Shown: positions 1 to 5,677 of the stretch, in pieces
How the letters are laid out: every line of letters begins with the position of its first letter
Numbering within the stretch: position 1 is the first letter of the stretch
Assembly (NCBI GenBank): GCA_016839405.1
Contig: JAEOUJ010000253.1
Location: forward strand, 1 to 6,503
Length of the DNA stretch: 6,503 bases
Origin: Candidatus Gerdarchaeota archaeon
GTDB lineage: Archaea > Asgardarchaeota > Heimdallarchaeia > JABLTI01
Direction of reading: 5' to 3'
Notes under the pieces: generated by a model
Database searches by the model: none
What the model was told of the DNA's origin: nothing
The model's input: the letters and a program-made list of their open reading frames with translations, nothing else
Translations under genes and position numbers: made by a program

Positions 1-1790
1 AAATTGAATTAATTATCCCCCCTGATGCTCCTATTCAAGATGATAGTAATAAAGGAAGAATGGTTGTTTGGGGCGGTCTTATTAATAGAGTGGATCAATG
101 GTATAGAAGGATAACAAAAGAAAGAACACCGAAATCATATGAAGAAGAAATGTATAAACGAATAATGGTAGAACAAATTTGCCCAGATTGTAAAGGCTTA
201 AAATTGCAAAAACATCGAAAATATATTCGTTTAAATAACAAAAACATTCAAGAAATTAATGCTCTTCCATTAGATGAATTATTAGAATTTCTCCAAAAGT
301 TAGACATACCTATAGGAACAAAGCATTTAGCAGAACCAGTATTGGAAGAAATTATAAAACGATTAAGAGTTATGCTAAGTATTGGATTGGATTACTTAAG
401 TCTTGAAAGAAGAACAGATTCATTATCTGGTGGAGAATTACAAAGAACGAAATTATCAACTCAAATTGGATCAGATTTAATGGGATTAATGTTTGTATTA
501 GATGAACCATCAATTGGTTTACATCCAAGAGATTCTCAAAAATTAATTAATGTTCTACATGAAATGCGTGATCTTGGTAATACAGTAATTGTAATTGAGC
601 ATGATATTGATACAATAAAAGCAGCTGACCATTTAATAGAATTAGGTCCTGGACCAGGTATATTTGGAGGGGAAATAGTAATTCAAGGAACCATCGAAGA
701 CATAATGAAACACAAAGAATCTGTAACAGGTCAATATCTTTCTGGTATAAAGACAATTGCAATTCCACCTAAAAGAAGAGAATCAAATGGTCACTCACTA
801 GTTATTAAAGGTGCTAAAGAGAATAATTTGCAGAATATTGATGTTAAAATTCCTCTTGGTAATTTTGTTTGTATTACTGGTGTTTCAGGTTCAGGAAAAA
901 GTAGTTTGATTCATGAGATTCTTTATAAAAAACTTTACTCTGTTTTTAGAGATAAGAGAATTATACCAGGAAATCACACTAATATTGAAGGCATTGAATA
1001 TCTTGAAGATATTCGAAATATCGATCAAACTCCTATAGGGAGATCAGCTCGATCAAATCCAGCAACTTATATTGGTTTTTATGATAAAATCAGACAATTA
1101 TATACAGAATTACCTGAATCAAAAGCACGAGGTTACAATGTTGGTCAATTTAGTTTTAACGCCAGCACAGGTGGTCGTTGTCCAGAATGTGCAGGTTGGG
1201 GTCGAATAATAACTCCATTGCAATTTATGGCTGATATTGAATCGATTTGCCCAGTTTGTAAGGGTTCTAGATTTCGAAAAGAAATACTTGAAATTAAATA
1301 TCGAAATAAAACAATAGCTGATGTTCTTGATATGAGTGTAGAGGAAGCATTAGAATTTTTCAAAAACGATGATTATTTGGTTACAAAACTACAAGTTATG
1401 AAAGACCTAGGACTTGGATATTTGAAAATTGGACAGTCTTCTTCTACAATATCTGGTGGTGAAGCACAAAGAATAAAATTAGCTCAAGAGTTAGGAAAGA
1501 TTAAACGAAGGAGTAATAATTTATACTTACTTGATGAACCAACAACAGGTTTACATCTTGCGGATATACAAAGATTACTTGATATTATTAATAGACTTGT
1601 TGATGAAGGAAATACAGTAATAATTATTGAGCATAATCTAGATGTTATAAAAACTGCTGACTACGTAATCGATCTTGGACCTGATGGAGGTAAATTTGGT
1701 GGAGAAATAATTGCTGAAGGTACTCCAGAAGAGATTGCTAAAGTTTCTAATTCATATACAGGTAAATATCTTAAGAAACTTCTAAATTAA
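1..1790 (+). CDS. uvrA: UvrA-type excinuclease ABC subunit A, 5' end outside the window
   Basis: This is the DNA-damage-recognition ATPase of nucleotide excision repair. In the known system a UvrA dimer finds bulky lesions and loads UvrB in the cytosol. The frame is open from base 3 (first residues IELIIPPDAP), so the ATG at 60 is internal. About 595 residues are visible of the roughly 940 usual for the family; the first Walker A and the UvrB-binding region lie upstream. Visible in order are the second half of zinc module 1 (CPDC, 180-191), signature LSGGELQ (423-443), Walker B VLDEPSIGLH (495-524), H-loop IEHD (594-605), second Walker A GVSGSGKSSL (879-908), the SPIGR-like PIGRSARSNPATY stretch, zinc module 2 (CPEC-19-CPVC, 1179-1259), signature SGGEAQR (from 1452), Walker B LLDEPTTGLH (1527-1556) and H-loop IEHN (1626-1637). 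All ATPase residues look intact. Zinc module 2 is divergent: the usual MHFLPDVYVPC stretch reads LQFMADIESIC here. A UvrA-like paralogue therefore cannot be excluded without the N-terminus. The family call is very sure; canonical repair function is likely. Confidence 0.95.
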   Translation, partial: IELIIPPDAPIQDDSNKGRMVVWGGLINRVDQWYRRITKERTPKSYEEEMYKRIMVEQICPDCKGLKLQKHRKYIRLNNKNIQEINALPLDELLEFLQKLDIPIGTKHLAEPVLEEIIKRLRVMLSIGLDYLSLERRTDSLSGGELQRTKLSTQIGSDLMGLMFVLDEPSIGLHPRDSQKLINVLHEMRDLGNTVIVIEHDIDTIKAADHLIELGPGPGIFGGEIVIQGTIEDIMKHKESVTGQYLSGIKTIAIPPKRRESNGHSLVIKGAKENNLQNIDVKIPLGNFVCITGVSGSGKSSLIHEILYKKLYSVFRDKRIIPGNHTNIEGIEYLEDIRNIDQTPIGRSARSNPATYIGFYDKIRQLYTELPESKARGYNVGQFSFNASTGGRCPECAGWGRIITPLQFMADIESICPVCKGSRFRKEILEIKYRNKTIADVLDMSVEEALEFFKNDDYLVTKLQVMKDLGLGYLKIGQSSSTISGGEAQRIKLAQELGKIKRRSNNLYLLDEPTTGLHLADIQRLLDIINRLVDEGNTVIIIEHNLDVIKTADYVIDLGPDGGKFGGEIIAEGTPEEIAKVSNSYTGKYLKKLLN

Positions 1791-1808
1791 TCTCTTTTTT
1801 TATTTTTT
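1791..1808 (+). terminator. T-rich transcription terminator after uvrA
   Basis: Immediately after the TAA stop comes a tract with seven and then six consecutive T, with no GC-rich stem before it. Archaeal RNA polymerase is known to stop at such oligo-T stretches. It would end uvrA transcription before the MFS gene. Confidence 0.55.
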
Positions 1809-1881
1809 AGACACAACTTGTGACCTCTATATGAGTCTCCAAACTGTGAATCGTTCTTTTTAAAGTAAATCACATAGCAAA

Positions 1882-1889
1882 TATAAAAG
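1882..1889 (+). promoter_or_regulatory. TATA-like box upstream of the MFS gene
   Basis: The box reads TATAAAAG. Its centre lies about 24 bases before the TTG at 1909 and 26-27 before the GTG at 1912. In archaea the TATA centre normally sits about 26 bases before the transcription start, so the predicted RNA would begin almost at the start codon. A second AT-rich stretch (TTTTTAAAG, about 1857-1865) is a weaker alternative. Confidence 0.45.
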
Positions 1890-1908
1890 CAAATGGAAGT
1901 GTATCAAA

Positions 1909-3411
1909 TTGGTGGCAGTCATTGATGAAGAAATTAATCTAATGAAACAATCTATCCAAAAAACAAATGAAAAACCATCTATAAAGAATATATTACAAAA
2001 TAAATCCTATATGATGGTTTTTGGGGGTCAATTACTAAATATGGTTGCTTCAATGCTTGCTAGTATGACCTTTTCTTATTTAGTTTATCAAACAACACAA
2101 AATGCTTCATTAATGGCTTTAATGGGGATTTTAGGTTCATTACCAACCGTGTTAATTATTACCTTTGCAGGTGTTATAGTAGATCGATTTGATCAAAGAA
2201 CATTAATATTCATTTCAATAACTTTGCGAGTTTTATTCTTTATTGGATTTTTATTGGTTTATTTATTTATAGATAGATTAGTCACTACAACAATTATTTA
2301 TGAACCACTTAAAGAAGGTGTTATACAAAAAATAACTCAGATTGATTATATTCACTTCATATGGCCTATGTATACTCTATTATTCCTAAATAATGTAATA
2401 TTTTCATTTTATTCATTAACTGTTAGTACATATTCAAAATTTATTGTTGAAAAGAAAGATCTTCTTGTAGCAAATTCATTTAATTCGACTGTTAATCAAA
2501 TTGCTAGTGTAATAGGTCCTATAATAGCAGGTATGATAATTACTGTTAGTTATCTTTACAGTTTTGTAATAAGTATAGGAATTTCTAGTTTAGGTGCTAT
2601 TTTATGTTTAGTGCTAATGTACAAAGGTAAAAAACCACCACAAGTAAAAAGGGAAAAAACAACTCTCAAAAAACAGGTTATAAGAATAGCTGATGACATG
2701 AAAATTGGTTTCAATACCCTTCGTTCTGAGCCTAAAGTCATTTATGTTTTAATAGTATATAGTTTCTTCAACTTCTGTACTGCTTCAATTAATGGTGTTT
2801 TTAGTGTTGTGTTACAAGGAGAGATGAAATTAAATGCTACATGGTATGGTGCTATTGTTGCACTTATGTCAGGTGTTGGTGTTATTACATCATTAGTAAT
2901 TATGAAAATAGGTAAGATTGATCGTAAATTAATAATAATAAATTTGGTAATTTTTGCTGAAACATTTGGATTATTTTTATGCGCTTTTAATCGAAATCCT
3001 TGGATTATGTTGTTTATAATTACGATTCCATTTGGTTTTGTTAATGGTGGAGCAAATATTCCTTCCTTTACATTAAGACAAGAAAAAATCGCCCATGAAA
3101 AATTAGGTCGCGCTCAATCATTCAGTTTTATGTTTACTTCATTATTTAATTTAATTGGAATAATAATTGTGACATTTATTGCCAATATTGTAGAACCAAA
3201 ATATATTATTTTAGTAGGAGCTATTTTATGTTTAATTTTAGGAACATTCAGTTTGTTCTTTTTCTTAAGTAAGAGTAATTTAAGATGTTCTGATTATGAG
3301 GATGAAGATATAGAAAAAGAGAAAATTATGTCAAAAGGGGGATTAGACGAAGAAAAGCCTGAAAAATCTCTAACTCTTATCTCTAATATATCAAGTAAGG
3401 CGACAAAATAG
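1909..3411 (+). CDS. MFS transporter, MFS_3 / EntS-like exporter, 12 membrane helices
   Basis: This is a major facilitator superfamily membrane protein of 500 residues, probably a proton-driven exporter of small molecules; the substrate cannot be read from sequence. About 12 hydrophobic segments are visible, roughly at residues 36-60, 67-91, 98-122, 149-173, 197-215, 217-238, 277-302, 311-333, 339-360, 364-385, 405-427 and 431-454, with a cytosolic loop at 239-275 between the halves. The loop after helix 2 carries motif A (GVIVDRFDQR, 88-97). The stretch VEKKDLLVANSFNST followed by GPIIAG (203-208) is typical of the MFS_3 / enterobactin-exporter-like group, as is EKLGRAQS in the second half. 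The last 46 residues form a charged tail (EDEDIEKEK), predicted cytosolic and longer than in many relatives. The start is uncertain. TTG 1909 has GGAAGTG seven bases upstream; GTG 1912 fits the TATA box better; ATG 1942 would remove 11 residues without touching helix 1. The gene is flanked by its own promoter-like and terminator-like sequences. Confidence 0.9.
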   Translation: MVAVIDEEINLMKQSIQKTNEKPSIKNILQNKSYMMVFGGQLLNMVASMLASMTFSYLVYQTTQNASLMALMGILGSLPTVLIITFAGVIVDRFDQRTLIFISITLRVLFFIGFLLVYLFIDRLVTTTIIYEPLKEGVIQKITQIDYIHFIWPMYTLLFLNNVIFSFYSLTVSTYSKFIVEKKDLLVANSFNSTVNQIASVIGPIIAGMIITVSYLYSFVISIGISSLGAILCLVLMYKGKKPPQVKREKTTLKKQVIRIADDMKIGFNTLRSEPKVIYVLIVYSFFNFCTASINGVFSVVLQGEMKLNATWYGAIVALMSGVGVITSLVIMKIGKIDRKLIIINLVIFAETFGLFLCAFNRNPWIMLFIITIPFGFVNGGANIPSFTLRQEKIAHEKLGRAQSFSFMFTSLFNLIGIIIVTFIANIVEPKYIILVGAILCLILGTFSLFFFLSKSNLRCSDYEDEDIEKEKIMSKGGLDEEKPEKSLTLISNISSKATK

Positions 3412-3413
3412 AA

Positions 3414-3433
3414 TCTCTTTTACATTTCCTTTT
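3414..3433 (+). terminator. Pyrimidine-rich terminator-like tract after the MFS gene
   Basis: Two bases after the TAG stop lies a run made almost only of T and C with two TTTT stretches. It starts with the same TCTCTTTT word that follows the uvrA stop at 1791. No stem is seen. It fits an archaeal oligo-T terminator but is weaker than the other two in the window. Confidence 0.4.
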
Positions 3434-3481
3434 ACATACATATATGTTTAAAAATTAAGATAGATAGGTACTCTTAGTTTT

Positions 3482-3490
3482 TATAAAAAG
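3482..3490 (+). promoter_or_regulatory. TATA box upstream of the C11 peptidase gene
   Basis: The box reads TATAAAAAG and is preceded by T's. Its first base is 31 bases before the ATG at 3513 and its centre about 27-28, so transcription is predicted to begin within a few bases of the ATG. A competing reading is a GGTG (3501-3504) eight bases before the ATG, which could act as a short Shine-Dalgarno site if transcription began further upstream, for example from the TTTAAAAATT at 3447-3456. Confidence 0.5.
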
Positions 3491-3512
3491 TAAAAAATAT
3501 GGTGTTTAAACA

Positions 3513-5600
3513 ATGCTATTTTTGACTAAAGGAAAAAAAAATCGCAATTATCAAATAACATTTTTAATATTATCATTATTTACTCTAATCTTATTCTCAT
3601 CTTTAACTGTTTATAGTAATCAAAATCAATCCATTCAAAAATTAGCTCAAAATAGTTCACCAACTATTTCTGATTATCAAACAGAGGATGTGGTTTATGA
3701 TTGGTTAGTAATGGTTTATTTAGATGGTGATAATGATTTAGAAGTAAATGCAATTGATGATCTAAATGAAATGGAAGAAGGTATAAGTGCCAGTTCTTCA
3801 ATTTGCATTATAGTTTTAATTGATCGAACTAGTGGTTACGATGATTCTAATGGTGATTGGACAGGTACAAGATTATATAATGTAACTAATGATGCTACAT
3901 CAACAATCACTTCAGAACTCCTTGAGGATTGGGGTGAATTGAATATGGGTTCTAGTAATACACTCCAAATGTTCATGGATTATTGTTTTGCTAATTTCAC
4001 AGCCAATCATTATTGGCTCAATATTTGGGATCATGGTGGAGGTATAGATGGAATTTGTTGGGATGATACTAGCTTTGGTGACGCTTTAACTATTGAAGAA
4101 ATGCAAATAGCAATAGAATCTAGCACAACTACTTATGGAAAAACTTTCGATATAATTTCTCATGATGCTTGTTATATGAATCAAATTGAGGTTGCTTATG
4201 AATACAAAGATTATGCAGATTATTTTATTGCTTCAGAAGAATCCGTTCCACTTGAAGGATTTGATTATAATGCAATCTTTACGCAACTTGAAATAGATCC
4301 AACTATGAATGCTGCTTCTTTATGTGACATAATAGTTAATACGTATCAGGCTTTCTATAGTTCAACAAGTTATACTACTCTCTCAGCTTTAAATCTTACA
4401 GTAATGGATTCAATTATTACCAATTCAAATGATTTCGCCACTAATTTAACAAGTGTAATAACAGCTGGTGATGGTGTTGGCATTAATGAAGCATTCCAAA
4501 ATACTTTGAAATTCTATGGTGGATACATAATTGATTTTAAACATTTCATTGAAGAAATTCTTGTAAACACTACTTTAATGACAAATTACCCAGACTTACT
4601 AGCATCAGCAACAGCTTTGAATAATAATTTAACTGTTTTAATTACAGAAAACTATCAAGAAAGCAGCTATTTGGGAGATGCAAATGGCGTTACTATATTT
4701 ATGCCGATATTTTCTGGAATTTCTGAAATATATATCGATGATTACCTTCTTTCACAAAATGAGTATAGTGATATAGATTGGGTAACTGATACTCAATGGG
4801 ATGAATTTCTTAATGAGTTCTATTCAGCTGGATTTGGAGTGCCTGATTTGGGTTTCGAAGAATTAACTTTAGAAGTCTCGACTGGAACTCAAGATATTGC
4901 AGAAGATGAAGACGTTTATTATCAAATTCTCCTAACTGAATATTCTATTTATGAATTCAGTATGAATGTATTATGGGGCGATATAGATCTTTACATAATT
5001 GATGCTACTGATATGAGCTATGTTGGTTTTAGTGAATTATACAATCCTGCAGATGGAGGAACTGAAACATGTAGAATTCATTTAACACCTGGACTTTATG
5101 TTGTAAATGTTTATGGTTTTTATGCTGGCCAATACAGCCTTACTGTTTCCAATGTTGGTCCTACATCTATAACTGTTGGACAAACAGTTACTGGTAGTGG
5201 TGGATCAGTAGAAGGAGATAGCAGTGGTCATTATAGTCAATTATTGAATCACTATTATATAGTAACTTTAGTACAATCAGGAACACATACTTTCACTCTA
5301 ACCTATGATAACACTGAAGTGGATTTCGATTTGTATCTCTATGATTCGAACTATGTTTTAATTGATTATTCAGAAACAACAGATAACGAAGATAGTGTAA
5401 CAACAAGTGTTTCAACAGAAACGGATTTTATCATATGCATTTACGGTTATTCTGGTTATGGTTCATTTTCCTTTTTAGTTACTGGACCTCCAACAACACC
5501 TTCATTTACATTCCCTGGATTTACAATGATAATTAGTGTTCTTGGCTTAATTGCTGTTGGATTTTATATTACACTTTTAACAAAGAAAAAGATTTCATGA
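3513..5600 (+). CDS. Secreted C11 (clostripain-family) cysteine peptidase with two PPC-like domains and PGF-type membrane anchor
   Basis: This complete 695-residue protein is an extracellular endopeptidase of family C11. A basic N-terminus (K6, K8, K9, R11) precedes a hydrophobic signal segment at about 15-33. The C11 domain spans about 62-440 and opens with YLDGDNDLE. The predicted catalytic His is H174 in WDHGGG (codon 4032-4034) and the Cys is C220 in SHDACYMNQ (codon 4170-4172). D218, two residues before the Cys, is where studied members of the family have the acidic S1-pocket residue that selects Arg or Lys, so cleavage after basic residues is predicted. CWDDTSFGD and ASEESVPLEGFDY are further family-typical stretches. 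Residues 447-548 and 549-657 look like two PPC-type beta domains (DIDLYIID; DFDLYLYD; each ends in a YSLTV/FSFLV strand). The tail is FPGF (667-670), a helix at about 670-689 and KKK, which suggests surface anchoring. The gene is co-oriented with another secreted protein 77 bases downstream. The family call is very sure; substrate and processing are unknown. Confidence 0.93.
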   Translation: MLFLTKGKKNRNYQITFLILSLFTLILFSSLTVYSNQNQSIQKLAQNSSPTISDYQTEDVVYDWLVMVYLDGDNDLEVNAIDDLNEMEEGISASSSICIIVLIDRTSGYDDSNGDWTGTRLYNVTNDATSTITSELLEDWGELNMGSSNTLQMFMDYCFANFTANHYWLNIWDHGGGIDGICWDDTSFGDALTIEEMQIAIESSTTTYGKTFDIISHDACYMNQIEVAYEYKDYADYFIASEESVPLEGFDYNAIFTQLEIDPTMNAASLCDIIVNTYQAFYSSTSYTTLSALNLTVMDSIITNSNDFATNLTSVITAGDGVGINEAFQNTLKFYGGYIIDFKHFIEEILVNTTLMTNYPDLLASATALNNNLTVLITENYQESSYLGDANGVTIFMPIFSGISEIYIDDYLLSQNEYSDIDWVTDTQWDEFLNEFYSAGFGVPDLGFEELTLEVSTGTQDIAEDEDVYYQILLTEYSIYEFSMNVLWGDIDLYIIDATDMSYVGFSELYNPADGGTETCRIHLTPGLYVVNVYGFYAGQYSLTVSNVGPTSITVGQTVTGSGGSVEGDSSGHYSQLLNHYYIVTLVQSGTHTFTLTYDNTEVDFDLYLYDSNYVLIDYSETTDNEDSVTTSVSTETDFIICIYGYSGYGSFSFLVTGPPTTPSFTFPGFTMIISVLGLIAVGFYITLLTKKKIS

Positions 5601-5620
5601 AACAATCATGAGATTTTTTT
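5586..5620 (+). terminator. A-stem-T hairpin terminator overlapping the peptidase stop codon
   Basis: Bases 5586-5600 can pair with 5606-5620 around a five-base loop (AACAA), giving 15 pairs of which two are G-T wobbles. The outer five pairs are the A-run against the T-run, and the seven T's (5614-5620) end the structure. The TGA stop (5598-5600) is the loop-proximal end of the left arm. This resembles a bacterial intrinsic terminator, although the stem is AT-rich. A further TTCCTTTTT follows at 5625-5633. Confidence 0.6.
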
Positions 5621-5646
5621 CATATTCCTTTTTGTCAATGTTTATT

Positions 5647-5654
5647 AATAAAAT
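5647..5654 (+). promoter_or_regulatory. Weak TATA-like box upstream of the last gene
   Basis: The box reads AATAAAAT, an imperfect match to the other two boxes in the window. Its first base is 31 bases before the ATG at 5678, the same spacing as at the peptidase gene. It partly overlaps the perfect 12-base palindrome TTTATTAATAAA (5641-5652), which may be nothing more than its AT-rich composition. Confidence 0.35.
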
Positions 5655-5670
5655 AGAATATTTCTCTATT
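5652..5670 (+). repeat. Short inverted repeat between TATA-like box and start of the last gene
   Basis: AATAGA (5652-5657) and TCTATT (5665-5670) are exact inverted copies separated by seven bases. The element lies between the TATA-like box and the predicted transcription start, where a bound repressor would block initiation. Six-base arms in such AT-rich sequence can occur by chance, so the operator role is only a possibility. Confidence 0.2.
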
Positions 5671-5677
5671 ATCATTT

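Noticed and set aside
60..62. ATG at 60 as the start of uvrA
   Set aside because: The frame is open to the left edge of the window and the preceding residues continue the protein. Two zinc-module cysteines and the whole first Walker A would be missing from a protein starting here.
547..768. Minus-strand open frame of 73 codons inside uvrA
   Set aside because: It lies wholly opposite the Walker B and H-loop region of uvrA, is Leu/Gln-rich as expected of a reversed AT-rich coding strand, and has no recognisable domain.
1145..1363. Minus-strand open frame of 72 codons inside uvrA
   Set aside because: It is the antisense of the zinc module 2 region and shows no promoter, ribosome site or family resemblance.
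1..1790. Internal similarity between the two halves of uvrA (two signatures, two Walker B motifs)
   Set aside because: This is the normal tandem ABC ATPase architecture of UvrA and not a recent duplication or fusion.
1812..1822. Palindrome CACAACTTGTG between uvrA and the MFS gene
   Set aside because: The arms are only five bases, it lies about 60 bases upstream of the TATA-like box, and no second copy was seen in the window.
1893..1925. Ten-codon upstream frame starting at ATG 1893, overlapping the MFS start
   Set aside because: It is very short and common by chance, and the predicted transcript would begin downstream of it.
2556..2741. Minus-strand open frame of 61 codons inside the MFS gene
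   Set aside because: It lies opposite helix 6 and the central loop. Its hydrophobic residues are explained by the sense strand.
3438..3447. Palindrome ACATATATGT upstream of the peptidase gene
   Set aside because: It is a ten-base AT-rich self-complementary word that is easily expected by chance and is not repeated elsewhere in the window.
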